Both the position numbers and the translations under genes were made by a program. DNA of 64,000 nt from Shewanella mangrovisoli (lineage in GTDB: Bacteria > Pseudomonadota > Gammaproteobacteria > Enterobacterales > Shewanellaceae): NCBI RefSeq assembly GCF_019457635.1, contig NZ_CP080412.1, positions 62,001 through 126,000 of the forward strand, read 5' to 3'. Positions 43,446 to 53,434 of this stretch are shown piece by piece. Each line of letters opens with the position of its first letter. The first letter of the stretch is position 1. The notes below the pieces were generated by a model. It saw only the letters and a program-made list of their open reading frames with translations. It searched no databases and was not told the origin of the DNA.

Positions 43446-44579
43446 TTAACGACAGTACTTGGCTGGATCGACCGCTTGCCCCTTATACCTTATTTCAAAG
43501 TATAGGCCAGGCTCAGTCTGTCCACCCGAACGTCCGACTAAAGCAATAGCGTCACCGGTTTTGACCATGTCCCCAGGGCTTTTTAACAGGGCCTGCGCAT
43601 GGCCGTAGAGGCTCATATAACCTTTACCGTGGTCTATCACCATCACCATACCAAAGCCTTTTAGCCAGTCTGCATAGATGACCTTACCGCCAGAAACCGC
43701 GCGAATATTTTGCCCTTCGGGTGCTGAGAGCATAGTGCCTTTCCACACCACTTGGCCGGATCTCGGGCTGCCAAAGCTGGCACTGACACGGCCTTTAGTT
43801 GGCCATTTGAGTTTGCCGCCTTGTTTATCGAAGCCTTCCATCGAGGGGTTATCACGCATCGCCTTGAGCGCTTGTTCAACCACTCGCTTTAAGCTGGCCT
43901 CTTCAATTTGCAGTTGTTCGAGTTCGGCGCCCTTGGTATTCAGGGTGCGCTGTAATTCTTTTAGGGTGAGCTGGCGTTGATCTTGTTCTTGGTTCAAGCG
44001 CTTAGATTGCACTTGTTGCTCGGCCATCAGCTTAGTTAATTGTTTTTGCTTGCTGGTTTGCGAGACTTTAATTTCATCTAGTTCGGTGATGGTTTTTTTT
44101 AACTCGTTAATCGAGTTCATGCGTGCCTTGTTGAGGTATTGGTAATAGGCCAACATCCGCTCAATCGTGGCGGGACTCTGCTGATTCAGCATCATCTTAG
44201 TGTAATCGTGGTTACCAGCAAGATAGGCGCTCGAGAGCTGTTTTGAGAGCGTTTTTTGCTGGCTAACCTTAAGGGTTTCTAACTCTTCTTGGCGTTGTTT
44301 GAGTTCGGCGAGCTTAGTATCAATCTGCGCCAAACTGTTTTTGGTGCTATTGACCTTTTTGGCTGCTGCAGCAATCGCCTCTTCATCGCTACGCAGCAAA
44401 GCGAGTAACTTTTCCCGCTGTTTACTGGTGTTTTTGAGCGCGCTTTGTTGTTGGTTGATTTGCGCTTGGATGGATTTCAACTCGGACTGACGCTTCTCCA
44501 AATCAGAAGCGTAGACCGAGAAAGATAACATCATAAAGCCAGCAATAATGCTGGCTTTAACGGGGAGTCGAGTGCTCAC
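43446..44579 (-). CDS. envC: Murein hydrolase activator EnvC
   Basis: A 377-residue periplasmic protein. Signal peptide (ends near SVYASD), a long coiled coil over about residues 25-240 rich in Q/K/E (DLEKRQSELKSIQAQIN), and a C-terminal LytM domain (GFGMVMVIDHGKGYMSLYGHAQ). The metal-binding H-x-G-x-D motif of active LytM enzymes is absent from the KGTMLSAPEGQNI stretch, so it should be a non-catalytic activator of cell-division amidases. Sits between gpmI and ctpA on one strand. Confidence 0.95.
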   Translation of the reverse strand: MSTRLPVKASIIAGFMMLSFSVYASDLEKRQSELKSIQAQINQQQSALKNTSKQREKLLALLRSDEEAIAAAAKKVNSTKNSLAQIDTKLAELKQRQEELETLKVSQQKTLSKQLSSAYLAGNHDYTKMMLNQQSPATIERMLAYYQYLNKARMNSINELKKTITELDEIKVSQTSKQKQLTKLMAEQQVQSKRLNQEQDQRQLTLKELQRTLNTKGAELEQLQIEEASLKRVVEQALKAMRDNPSMEGFDKQGGKLKWPTKGRVSASFGSPRSGQVVWKGTMLSAPEGQNIRAVSGGKVIYADWLKGFGMVMVIDHGKGYMSLYGHAQALLKSPGDMVKTGDAIALVGRSGGQTEPGLYFEIRYKGQAVDPAKYCR

Positions 44580-44589
44580 TAGGTAACAA

Positions 44590-46134
44590 CTACTCTTTTA
44601 CGTGGATTAAGGGCTTACCCGTCATCTCTGCGGGAATGGTTTCACCCATCAGGTGCAGAATCGTTGGGGCGACATCGCTCAGTTTACCGCCTTCGTCTAT
44701 GGTGGCGTCACGGCCAACAAACACAAAGGGCACGAGTTCACTGGTATGCGCCGTATGGGCTTGGCCTGTGGTCTCGTCGGTCATCTGCTCGGCGTTGCCG
44801 TGGTCGGCGGTAATAATACATTCGCCACCCACTTTCGCCAGCGCATCGACTACGCGGCCGATACAGGCATCGACAGCTTCGCAGGCTTTAACCGCCGCAT
44901 CGAAGTTGCCAGTATGACCCACCATATCACCGTTCGGGTAGTTACAGATAATCACATCGTATTTAGCGGATTCAATCGCCGCGACTAACTTATCCGTCAG
45001 CTCGGTTGAGCTCATCTCAGGCTGCAAGTCGTAGGTTGCCACTTTAGGTGAGTTGATCAGGATGCGATCTTCACCGTTGAATGGCTCTTCCTTACCGCCG
45101 TTGAAGAAGAAGGTCACATGGGCGTATTTTTCAGTTTCGGAGATACGTAACTGAGTACGGCCACGGTTTTGCAGCACTTCACCTAAGGTATTCACTAGGT
45201 TTTCAGAAGGATAAGCGATAGGCGCCTTGATATCGGCCGCGTATTCGGTCAGCGTTACAAAGTTAACCTTTGGCGTCACCGCACGTTCAAAACCGTCGAA
45301 ATCGGCATTGATAAAGCTACGGGTGATTTGACGAGCACGGTCGGCGCGGAAGTTCATGAAAATCAGCGCGTCGCCATCGTTCAAGCTGGCAACCTTGCCT
45401 TCGCTATCGGTAATGGCTGAAGACGACACAAACTCATCGTTTTCATCACGACTGTAAGCGGCTTCTAACGCGGTCACTGCGTTATCGTATTGGAACTTCG
45501 CCTTGCCTTGGGTGATCAGTGAGTAAGCCTGAGACACGCGGTCCCAACGATTATCGCGGTCCATGGCAAAGTAACGACCAATAATCGAGGCGATACGACC
45601 ATGGCCCAATGTAGTAAACAGATCATCAAAGTGGCTTAGGCTGCCTTTGGCGCTGCGAGGTGGGGTATCGCGACCATCTAAGAAGGCATGTAAGTACACT
45701 TTAGTGGCACCGCGAGCAACGGCCATACGGCACATGGCTTCGATATGCTCTTCATGGCTGTGTACACCACCTGGAGAGAGCAGACCCATAATGTGCACTG
45801 CACCGCCAGCTTTGACTGCCGCATCGACGGCATCGCAAAGGGCTGGGTTTTGCTCAAACTCATGATCTGCAATGGCTTTGCTGATACGGGTCAGCTCTTG
45901 GTAAACAATTCGGCCAGAACCTAAGTTGATATGGCCTACTTCAGAGTTCCCCATCTGCCCATCGGGCAAGCCTACATCTAAGCCTGAACCTGAAATTAAA
46001 CCGTGGGCATATTGGGCGTTGAGACGGTCGAGTACTGGAGTGTTGGCGTGGTAAATCGCATTCATATGCGTATTTTCACGGTAACCCCAGCCATCGAGGA
46101 TCAACAACGCGATTGGACGTTTAGTTGTCGTCAT
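44590..46134 (-). CDS. gpmI: 2,3-bisphosphoglycerate-independent phosphoglycerate mutase
   Basis: A 514-residue Mn-dependent glycolytic enzyme interconverting 3- and 2-phosphoglycerate. Metal-binding Asp in [10 protein letters not shown] and the phosphorylated Ser in [10 protein letters not shown] are present, as is DHGNAEQM near the C-terminus. Length fits (510-515). It is the first gene of a - strand run with envC, ctpA and yibQ, as in E. coli. Confidence 0.97.
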   Translation of the reverse strand: MTTTKRPIALLILDGWGYRENTHMNAIYHANTPVLDRLNAQYAHGLISGSGLDVGLPDGQMGNSEVGHINLGSGRIVYQELTRISKAIADHEFEQNPALCDAVDAAVKAGGAVHIMGLLSPGGVHSHEEHIEAMCRMAVARGATKVYLHAFLDGRDTPPRSAKGSLSHFDDLFTTLGHGRIASIIGRYFAMDRDNRWDRVSQAYSLITQGKAKFQYDNAVTALEAAYSRDENDEFVSSSAITDSEGKVASLNDGDALIFMNFRADRARQITRSFINADFDGFERAVTPKVNFVTLTEYAADIKAPIAYPSENLVNTLGEVLQNRGRTQLRISETEKYAHVTFFFNGGKEEPFNGEDRILINSPKVATYDLQPEMSSTELTDKLVAAIESAKYDVIICNYPNGDMVGHTGNFDAAVKACEAVDACIGRVVDALAKVGGECIITADHGNAEQMTDETTGQAHTAHTSELVPFVFVGRDATIDEGGKLSDVAPTILHLMGETIPAEMTGKPLIHVKE

Positions 46135-46399
46135 GGTGATACCTTTAAAGTTTAAGGAAGCTAAAGAAATCTGAAATTGGTTAAATATTACTACGTAAGC
46201 GGGGTACGAAAAAGCGCTTTACCTAGATTAAGGTCATCGAATCGCTATTTGAGCAGATTCTGTGAGCGCCAAGAGAAGCGAGATGGCGCAAGGGCTGAGC
46301 TGTGTTCTAGAACTGTGACTAAACTGCTGCAATCTGCCAAGGCAATGGGTATACTCTGTGCCCTTATCGAATTTTTCGCCATTTATACGGGCTGTAACC

Positions 46400-46834
46400 A
46401 TGCAAGAATATATCGAATTTTTTAAGGCTCACACTATGCTAAGTCTGGCTTGGGTGGGTTTGTTTGTAATGCTTGTGGTCAGTGTGATCAAATCGAGCTT
46501 CTCTAAAATCAAAAATGTCACTCATCAAGAACTCACCACTATGGTGAACAGACAAGACGCTAAAGTCGTGGATGTGCGTTCAAATGACGAGTTCCGTAAG
46601 GGCCATATTGTTGATGCAGTTAACGTTACGCTTGCGGATATCAAAAATAATCAGGTTTCAGCCCTTGAAAAGTTCAAAGGCAGTCCCATTATACTGGTAT
46701 GCAATGCTGGCATGACCTCGTCTCAAGCGGCTCAGCTTTTAAGTAAACAAGGTTTTGAAAACCTGTATAACTTGAAAGGTGGTATGGGTGAATGGCAGGC
46801 AGCGAATATGCCTGTTTCAAAAAGCAAAAGATAA
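46400..46834 (+). CDS. yibN: Rhodanese-domain membrane protein YibN
   Basis: A 144-residue protein with one N-terminal membrane segment (about residues 10-30, HTMLSLAWVGLFVMLVVSV) and a cytoplasmic rhodanese domain. The active-site Cys is in ILVCNAGMTSS; VVDVRSNDEFRKGHI is the rhodanese opening. ATG at 46400 is chosen because it starts the usual YibN N-terminus; an earlier in-frame ATG adds 14 residues. Divergent from gpmI and upstream of secB, as in E. coli. Confidence 0.93.
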   Translation: MQEYIEFFKAHTMLSLAWVGLFVMLVVSVIKSSFSKIKNVTHQELTTMVNRQDAKVVDVRSNDEFRKGHIVDAVNVTLADIKNNQVSALEKFKGSPIILVCNAGMTSSQAAQLLSKQGFENLYNLKGGMGEWQAANMPVSKSKR

Positions 46835-47094
46835 GTTGTCGGCGGCAGTTATGCGCTGTGCTGCATAGTTAATTGATTGTGCAGCAGTTGCGTCATCATT
46901 GTTTGGCATACTAATCCTGTGGTCACTAAGGGCTTAAATTAAGTATTTAGATTGACTTCAAAAGTACCCCGTTAAGGGAACGTTGGGACGGTACTGAGAT
47001 CTCATTCAGGCATCAAAGCATAAGCCCAGCTAAATAGACAAAAAAGCCAACCAGATAAGTGTTGGCATAACATTGATAGGATAGGTAGGAAATT

Positions 47095-47580
47095 ATGGCT
47101 GAAGTAGCAAACAACGAACAACAAGCCCCACAATTCAACATCCAACGTGTTTACACTAAAGATGTTTCTTTCGAAACACCTAACAGCCCAGCTGTATTCC
47201 AAAAAGAATGGAGTCCAGAAGTTAAGTTAGATTTAGACACTCGCAGCGCTAAATTAGCCGACGACGTATACGAAGTGGTTCTGTCTTTGACTGTGACTGC
47301 ACAAAACGCTGGCGAAACTGCATTCCTGTGTGAAGTACAACAAGCGGGTATCTTCTCAATCGCAGGTCTGACTGAGCCACAACTGGCTCACTCATTAGGT
47401 GCATACTGCCCTAACATCCTATTCCCATATGCGCGTGAAGCTGTAGGTAGCTTAGTGGGTCGTGGTACTTTCCCACAACTGAACTTAGCACCAGTAAACT
47501 TCGACGCTCTGTTCGCACAATACGTGCAACAACGTCAAGCCGCCGCAGCTGCACCAGCAGCCGAAGAAGCTAACGCTTAA
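47095..47580 (+). CDS. secB: Protein-export chaperone SecB
   Basis: A 161-residue tetrameric chaperone that keeps preproteins unfolded and hands them to SecA. The family signature [20 protein letters not shown] at the start, then [17 protein letters not shown] and [22 protein letters not shown] and [15 protein letters not shown] are all clear. The C-terminal tail ([12 protein letters not shown]) is of the usual acidic Ala-rich type. It is followed after 4 bases by gpsA. Confidence 0.97.
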   Translation: MAEVANNEQQAPQFNIQRVYTKDVSFETPNSPAVFQKEWSPEVKLDLDTRSAKLADDVYEVVLSLTVTAQNAGETAFLCEVQQAGIFSIAGLTEPQLAHSLGAYCPNILFPYAREAVGSLVGRGTFPQLNLAPVNFDALFAQYVQQRQAAAAAPAAEEANA

Positions 47581-47584
47581 TTAC

Positions 47585-48601
47585 ATGAAAAACTCTGCCG
47601 ATATCACGGTGTTAGGGGCGGGCTCTTATGGCACCGCCCTTGCCATCTCTTTAGCCAGCAATGGTCATAAGACCTTGTTGTGGGGGCACGAACCTGCCCA
47701 TATGCAAACGCTTGCTCAGGACAAATGCAACCAAGCATTCCTGCCTGGTATTGCCTTCCCCGAGTGTTTACATATCGAAGCCGACTTAGCTAAAGCCTTA
47801 GCGGCCAGCAATAATGTGCTGGTTGTGGTACCTAGCCATGTGTTTGGCTCGGTATTGGCCCAAGCGAAACCTTTGTTACGCCAAGATGCTCGCATCGTAT
47901 GGGCGACCAAAGGACTCGAGCCTGAAACCGGACGTTTGCTGCAAGATGTGGCCCGTGATGTGTTAGGGGAGCAATATCCGCTGGCGGTATTGTCAGGGCC
48001 GACGTTCGCGAAGGAATTAGCCATGGGGTTACCTACGGCGATTTCGGTTGCGGGCACCTGTCCGAAATTTACCGCTGAGCTAGTGGAATTGCTGCACAGC
48101 CCTAAACGCTTACGTGTTTACGCTAACGACGACTTTATCGGCCTGCAATTAGGCGGCGCGGTGAAGAACGTTATCGCGATTGGCGCTGGCATGTCCGACG
48201 GTATTGGCTTTGGTGCCAACGCCAGAACGGCGTTAATTACCCGTGGTTTAGTCGAGTTAACTCGCTTAGGCGAAGCCTTAGGCGCTAGTACCGCCACCTT
48301 TATGGGCATGGCTGGATTAGGCGACCTAGTGTTGACTTGTACCGACAACCAATCCCGTAACCGCCGCTTTGGTTTAGCCTTAGGTAAAGGCTGCGATGTG
48401 GATACCGCCCAGGCCGAAATCGGCCAAGTGGTTGAAGGTTATCGCAATACTAAAGAAGTGTTTACCCTAGCGAAGCGCATGGGCGTCGAAATGCCGATCA
48501 CCGAGCAAATCTACCAAGTGTTATACCAAGGCAAAGCGCCCTTGGATGCCGCCAAAGAACTGCTCAGCAGAGAAAAGAAATCAGAAACGCCAGCGCAATA
48601 A
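47585..48601 (+). CDS. gpsA: Glycerol-3-phosphate dehydrogenase [NAD(P)+]
   Basis: A 338-residue enzyme making sn-glycerol 3-phosphate for phospholipids. N-terminal Rossmann loop [16 protein letters not shown] site [11 protein letters not shown]; catalytic Lys in [13 protein letters not shown]; later [13 protein letters not shown]. Length normal. Sits in the secB-gpsA pair. Confidence 0.97.
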   Translation: MKNSADITVLGAGSYGTALAISLASNGHKTLLWGHEPAHMQTLAQDKCNQAFLPGIAFPECLHIEADLAKALAASNNVLVVVPSHVFGSVLAQAKPLLRQDARIVWATKGLEPETGRLLQDVARDVLGEQYPLAVLSGPTFAKELAMGLPTAISVAGTCPKFTAELVELLHSPKRLRVYANDDFIGLQLGGAVKNVIAIGAGMSDGIGFGANARTALITRGLVELTRLGEALGASTATFMGMAGLGDLVLTCTDNQSRNRRFGLALGKGCDVDTAQAEIGQVVEGYRNTKEVFTLAKRMGVEMPITEQIYQVLYQGKAPLDAAKELLSREKKSETPAQ

Positions 48602-48631
48602 AGCGCGGGTTGTGATGATGCTGAATAAAAT

Positions 48632-48660
48632 AAAGGGTGCTAAAATAGCGCCCTTTTTTA
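48632..48660 (+). terminator. Terminator of secB-gpsA
   Basis: AAAGGGTGC pairs with GCGCCCTTT (one G-T pair) around TAAAATA, then a T-run. Confidence 0.9.
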
Positions 48661-48832
48661 TGTCCGATCGCTATCGCCTTAATGTACTGGCAGCAGTCTG
48701 CATTGGCTGTATCCATTAAGGCTGGATGCTGAACGCGGAATATCTACCCCAATATCAAAGACCAATACTGTCACTCAGTCTTTGAACTATTTGGGATGAT
48801 GGCAATAGCCAAATTAATTTATCGACTGGAGT

Positions 48833-50023
48833 ATGAGTGTGAAACATCATGATGTAATTATTATCGGAGCCGGCGCCGCAGGATTAATGTGTGCTGCGAC
48901 AGCGGGTTACCGAGGTCGTGATGTGCTTGTACTCGATAATGCCAAGCAGGCTGGGCGTAAAATCCTTATCAGCGGTGGCGGCCGTTGTAACTTTACCAAC
49001 CTGAAAGTCGAACCCGCCAACTTTATCTGTGGCAACCCACACTTCGTTAAATCCGCATTGGCGCGTTATCCATCGCAGCAGTTTATCGAACTGGTTGAGC
49101 GCCACGGCATTGAATACCATGAGCGCGATCATGGCCAGCTATTCTGTAATGACTCGGCCAAAGAGATAGTTACTATGCTGCTGACCGAATGTGAATGGGC
49201 TGGCGTGAGCATTAAACTTCGCACCGATATTCTGGCAGTGAGCAAAACCGAGGCTGGCCGTTTTGAGCTAAACACCTCAAATGGCGAGTTAAGTTGTGAC
49301 TCCTTAGTGATCGCCACCGGCGGTTTATCAATGCCAAAACTCGGCGCCACACCCTACGGCTATCAATTGGCCGAGCAGTTTGGGCTTAAGGTGTTGCCAA
49401 CTCACGCGGGTCTGGTGCCTTTTACTTGGCACAGCGAAGATAAAATTCGCTTCGAACCGCTGTCGGGCATTGCCGTCCCTAGCCGTATTACCGCCAAAGA
49501 TGGCACCGCCTTTAGCGAAGCCCTGCTCTTTACCCACAGAGGCTTATCTGGCCCCGCCATTTTGCAAATTTCCAACTATTGGAAAGCAGGCGAAACTATA
49601 GAAATCAATCTATTACCCAATATGGATGCCGCGCAGGCTTTAGATCAACAGCTGGCCACACATCCTAAACAGAGTCTGCGTAATACCTTAAGTCAGTGGT
49701 TACCTAAGCGGCTGGTGGAAGTGTTATTTGATGAGGCTTTACTCAACAAAGCCTTAAATCAGCTGGTTCATGCAGAGCGTGCCAAATTAGTCGACGATCT
49801 ACATCGCTGGACAGTCTTAATGAATGGCACCGAAGGTTATCGCACCGCCGAAGTCACCCTTGGCGGCGTGGATACCCATGAACTGTCCTCCAAAACCATG
49901 GAGGCCATAAAGGTCCCCGGCCTGTTTTTTATCGGTGAAGTGATGGATGTCAGCGGTTGGCTAGGTGGGTTTAACTTCCAATGGGCCTGGGCATCTGGTG
50001 TGGCTGCTGGTAGGGCAGTTTAG
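48833..50023 (+). CDS. BaiN/YhiN-family FAD flavoprotein
   Basis: A 396-residue NAD(P)/FAD-dependent oxidoreductase of the HI0933/YhiN/BaiN family. The N-terminus HHDVIIIGAGAAGLMCAATAG holds the FAD loop, followed by GGRCNFTN, the FCNDSAKEIV region and the C-terminal EVMDVSGWLGGFNFQWAWASG that closes the FAD site. Substrate unknown. ATG follows CTGGAGT. It ends a normal-composition region; the next 6 kb are much more AT-rich. Confidence 0.92.
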   Translation: MSVKHHDVIIIGAGAAGLMCAATAGYRGRDVLVLDNAKQAGRKILISGGGRCNFTNLKVEPANFICGNPHFVKSALARYPSQQFIELVERHGIEYHERDHGQLFCNDSAKEIVTMLLTECEWAGVSIKLRTDILAVSKTEAGRFELNTSNGELSCDSLVIATGGLSMPKLGATPYGYQLAEQFGLKVLPTHAGLVPFTWHSEDKIRFEPLSGIAVPSRITAKDGTAFSEALLFTHRGLSGPAILQISNYWKAGETIEINLLPNMDAAQALDQQLATHPKQSLRNTLSQWLPKRLVEVLFDEALLNKALNQLVHAERAKLVDDLHRWTVLMNGTEGYRTAEVTLGGVDTHELSSKTMEAIKVPGLFFIGEVMDVSGWLGGFNFQWAWASGVAAGRAV

Positions 50024-50584
50024 TTGAATTAATGAAATTAAAATGCAGAGTTTTCTGGTTAACAAAATATCTAGATATTTCTTATCCGTTTGATTAGATA
50101 TTATAAATAGATAGTCTGCGTTTTGTTTGTTGAAGAGATCACTTTAGCTATTTTTTTGAGAGGCCACTCATTCGTGTCGAAAAAGGAATATAAAACACAA
50201 TACTTATTAAGAAAGTTTTTATCTGAGCGATGTAAAAACTGAAGTGAATATTGGGTATGACTTGAAAGCCTGTATACATCGCCATAGATATTATGAAAAC
50301 AGCAAAAATATCAACTTGATAAGCACTAAATCTGTCTTTTTATCAGGCATATAAAATGTTTTAACTAGTAACTAGCAATACATTACTGAATGTCGCGAGT
50401 GAGAAGTCTGGTCACTTTAAGAATGACACTATATCACCATAGAGTTGTATCTCAATAAACAATCGCTAAAGCTGATGAATAAGTTCTTTTTCTAACTTTA
50501 ATTTGTAAACATATGATTTATATCTGAAAGTTGTTGTGGGGCTCTGCTGGAGTTGCCGCTAGTTAAAGATTGAAAGGATTCAAT
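50024..50584. other. AT-rich intergenic region (561 bp)
   Basis: No credible gene. The base content changes clearly to A/T-rich compared with the operons to the left. Short inverted repeats occur but none with a clear terminator shape. It marks the left edge of an accessory segment. Confidence 0.5.
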
Positions 50585-52084
50585 GTGTCTGAAGTTAAAA
50601 TTTCATGGGGTCTTAGCGCTGATGGTGTGATGCGCCATATTTCCGAAGTTGCAAATGGGAAAGCGTGTGGATGTATATGCCCATCTCCAAATTGCTCAAG
50701 TCCACTTATCGCCAATCAAGGTTCCTTGAAGGCTCACTATTTTTCCCATCAAACAAATACAGATTGTGGTGGAGAATCAGCGCTTCATCTTGCTGCAAAG
50801 CAGATTTTAGAGGATGCAGCATCTAAAGATGAGTACATCATATTGCCCGAAATCCGTGCGGAGTACTCGTGTGCCGATATGCTTGGAGAGATTGTAGCGG
50901 AATCCTGTGTCGAGTTGGCGAGTTTTGAGTTACTTGAGGCAAGGCAAGAGGTGAGATTGAGTGATTCACTCATAACTGATGTTTTTGCTAAATCTTCCCG
51001 AGGAAAAGAACTGGCAATAGAGATATTCGTTACTAATGCAAAGGACACAATAAGCATCGGTAAATACAAATCAATCGGGGTTGATGCACTAGAAATTGAT
51101 CTTAGTAGGCTGCCTTGGACTATCAGTCGCCATGAATTGAAAGAAGCGGTGTTGCACAAGGCAAAACGAACATGGCTACATAACAATAGGATATGTGAGC
51201 TATACCAATCTTTGAAACAACAAGTAGACCAAACTGTAGAGTCCAATAATCGAGATTATCTATCCAATTTAAATGGTCTGGCTGCATCTCTAAGCACTAA
51301 TACCAACCTACCGGTCTTCTGTTGGCCAGAACTAATAACGTATCGAGCTTTATCGAAGAATGAAAGATTTGCAGTAACGAGAGTGCCTAAGATTACACAT
51401 TTCAATGAAGCGTGGGCTAAATCTGATTTTGGGTATTCAGGCACAGCGGTAGTTGAAAATAAAACAATTGTAAATGTGCTGCTCTATGTTGATGTGAAAA
51501 GTAGTCCAATTACTGAGCCGGATATTCCCACCTTGCTCATAGGCTATAACCAGCATGAGTATGATGAGAAGCATCGATTTAACCTTAAATGGGAAAACGT
51601 ACAATCTTGGAAAAGTAAGTTAGAGAAGATTGCCGATAGTGAGTTGAAACAAAGGAGGCTCCAGCAAATTAATAAATCACAACGAATATCCTCATTTGCG
51701 GAGTATTTTCGTTCTAGTGATGAGCCAATAAAAATGCAAATACTTTGTCAAAAGCTTGGATTAGCCGCTCCTACTCAAACCTCCAATCATGTCTCCTGCT
51801 GGAATGCTTCCTATGATGTCTGGAAAACGCTGGTCTGGGTTTACAAAATTCACGGAAATGAAGGGTACAAAATAGATGCTGGTGATATCGCATCTGACCC
51901 TTGGTTCGAGTCTTTGTTAGGTTTTTCAACAGAAGATTGGGCGTATGAATCACGAAGAAAATTGTTGGGGGCTTGGTTAAAGAAGTTATACGAAGTGGGA
52001 TTCTTAAGGAGAGTCGCTTGGAGCAAGTATGAAGTAGAGCATTGTCAGTTAAGCAATTTTGTACCATGGCAATTCATAAGATAG
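50585..52084 (+). CDS. CoiA-like protein of the PD-(D/E)xK-nuclease type
   Basis: A 499-residue protein. The N-terminus has a metal-finger-like cluster (C28, C30, C32, C37, then HYFSHQ with His51 and His55), as in CoiA-family proteins. A nuclease-like core follows (LITDVFAKSS, then KELAIEIFVTN, offering Asp132 and Glu146), but the usual third catalytic Lys is not obvious. The last 350 residues are not recognised. CoiA acts in natural competence of firmicutes; here the neighbourhood suggests a mobile or defence gene instead. GTG at 50585 is used because AAAGGA sits six bases before it; a TTG five codons earlier is possible. The AT-rich codon use sets it apart. Confidence 0.7.
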   Translation: MSEVKISWGLSADGVMRHISEVANGKACGCICPSPNCSSPLIANQGSLKAHYFSHQTNTDCGGESALHLAAKQILEDAASKDEYIILPEIRAEYSCADMLGEIVAESCVELASFELLEARQEVRLSDSLITDVFAKSSRGKELAIEIFVTNAKDTISIGKYKSIGVDALEIDLSRLPWTISRHELKEAVLHKAKRTWLHNNRICELYQSLKQQVDQTVESNNRDYLSNLNGLAASLSTNTNLPVFCWPELITYRALSKNERFAVTRVPKITHFNEAWAKSDFGYSGTAVVENKTIVNVLLYVDVKSSPITEPDIPTLLIGYNQHEYDEKHRFNLKWENVQSWKSKLEKIADSELKQRRLQQINKSQRISSFAEYFRSSDEPIKMQILCQKLGLAAPTQTSNHVSCWNASYDVWKTLVWVYKIHGNEGYKIDAGDIASDPWFESLLGFSTEDWAYESRRKLLGAWLKKLYEVGFLRRVAWSKYEVEHCQLSNFVPWQFIR

Positions 52085-52262
52085 CTTCATTGTTCTGAAT
52101 TGAGCGAGGTTGAAGGTACATATTATCTAAGGTTAATAGCTAATAGATTGATTTTAAATTGATAATTTTTCAGAGATTAAATTTCAACTTTTTATCAAAA
52201 AATCGAAAAGAACCTTTTATGCACTGAGTGCCATTCCATACGTTTAATAAAAGGAGAGCAAC

Positions 52263-52411
52263 ATGGCTTAAAATTCATCCCGCTATACCCCTAATGATCA
52301 ACGTTCTAACTCAAAAATCCTAATAACCCAGCAAATAAAGTTTTAAACGATAACCGCTCAAGACAAATGAACCCATGGCATCCGACATTTCAAAAGAGCC
52401 GCAATAAATGA
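52263..52411 (+). pseudogene. Decayed copy of a small Asn-rich protein gene
   Basis: Behind a good AAGGAGA ribosome-binding site at 52251-52257, an ATG starts a frame broken by TAA at codon 3 and by the loss of one base near 52317. If both are repaired, about 48 residues read as a low-complexity Asn/Ser/Arg-rich protein with NDNRSRQMNPWHP near the end. That resembles NRGKQMNPN in the intact small gene at 52584-52715. Sequence errors are an alternative to real decay. Confidence 0.6.
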
Positions 52412-52583
52412 TTAGTACACTAGTAGGGACTTAAAACCCTGCTATATAGTAATTACGCTTATCAGTTTTGAACTGATTTATTAATTATCATGAGATATCA
52501 CGTTTTATCATCAAACTATCAATTTTTATTTTTCCACGATTTCATAGGATTGATTTAGACAATCACATAAACAGGAGATAACG

Positions 52584-52715
52584 ATGTCTAATCAACAAAA
52601 CAACCATAAAGCAAATCAAGGTAACGCTAACAAAGGTACTACTGGTACTAACCAAGCGTATGATAAGGTACAAGGTAATCGCGGTAAGCAAATGAATCCT
52701 AATCAGAAAAAATAA
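52584..52715 (+). CDS. Small Asn/Lys-rich protein (43 aa)
   Basis: An intact 43-residue ORF starting MSNQQNNHKANQGN and ending NRGKQMNPNQKK. It has an AGGAGA Shine-Dalgarno 7 bases before the ATG. It is hydrophilic with no cysteine or membrane segment. It lies 51 bases upstream of the HTH gene, so the two may share a transcript. Its C-terminal motif matches the decayed copy just upstream. No function is known to me; a small stress or nucleic-acid-associated protein is one guess. Confidence 0.65.
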   Translation: MSNQQNNHKANQGNANKGTTGTNQAYDKVQGNRGKQMNPNQKK

Positions 52716-52766
52716 TGGGATATATTGTGGCAGGCTCACAACGCCTGCCACTTTCTAAGGACAAGT

Positions 52767-53423
52767 ATGGAAGCTACCAATCATAAAAAGAAAAAGCGCA
52801 AATTTAAGCTAACGAAACAGCTCGTTAGATTGGCAATTAATGATGGATGGACTCAAATAGAAATTGCTAAAGCGTGCCGAACACATCAATCTATTGTTAG
52901 CCATTGGTACAAAGGCTTAGATCAAGGAACGGAGCAACAGCTTAAACCTCTGCTTGAGCAATATGGTCATAAGTTAAGACGGAATTCCTTTAGGGTTTAT
53001 TGGAGTATTGATTCTGAAAGCGAAGCCAAGGTATTCCACAAGGTTGAAGGCAAAGTTATTTTGAGCCAAGCCTTTTATGACGCTAGAAGAGTTAATTACA
53101 AGCTACAAAAAAAAGTTCCTCAGCATAAACTTACCATTCATCATCAAGGTGATAATAAATTCAGAGTTGTTTATCAAAGTCGTTTAAGGTTTCAACATAG
53201 CAATGCAGAGCTTGAATCAACAGTAGAAGATGCTATTTGGGGATCACAAGTTTCTGAGCAATATGAGCTTGCGGAGCTACTTCTTGTAATTGATAACTAT
53301 GCTGAAAAAACGCTAGCTGAATACCCTAGTGACGCATACACGTTACCTTTCATTTTGCGTCAATCACTACTAAATCACGGATTTCAAGTTGATGGAATTG
53401 TTGAATACCCTGCCATTTGGTAA
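52767..53423 (+). CDS. HTH-domain protein next to a structured RNA
   Basis: A 218-residue protein I do not recognise as a named family. A very basic N-terminus (HKKKKRKFKL) is followed by a helix-turn-helix in about residues 28-50 (WTQIEIAKACRTHQSIVSHWYKG). The central part has FRVYWSIDSESEAKVF and LSQAFYDARRVNYKL, then a C-terminal region of mixed sequence ending GIVEYPAIW. ATG at 52767 is chosen because AAGGA lies six bases before it; the frame extends 14 codons upstream. The stop codon is 12 bases before a structured RNA candidate, and the pairing of the two suggests a regulator or RNA-binding partner. AT-rich, probably transferred. Confidence 0.65.
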   Translation: MEATNHKKKKRKFKLTKQLVRLAINDGWTQIEIAKACRTHQSIVSHWYKGLDQGTEQQLKPLLEQYGHKLRRNSFRVYWSIDSESEAKVFHKVEGKVILSQAFYDARRVNYKLQKKVPQHKLTIHHQGDNKFRVVYQSRLRFQHSNAELESTVEDAIWGSQVSEQYELAELLLVIDNYAEKTLAEYPSDAYTLPFILRQSLLNHGFQVDGIVEYPAIW

Positions 53424-53434
53424 GGTATAGAAGA

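Noticed and set aside
46177..46425. ORF between gpmI and yibN (about 82 codons)
   Set aside because: No ribosome-binding site, no recognisable protein pattern, and it overlaps the yibN start; noise in an intergenic region.
50040..50126. Distant repeat AAAATGCAGA/TCTGCGTTTT around an 80-base gap
   Set aside because: The pairing needs a G-T and a long unpaired loop; it could be chance in AT-rich DNA.
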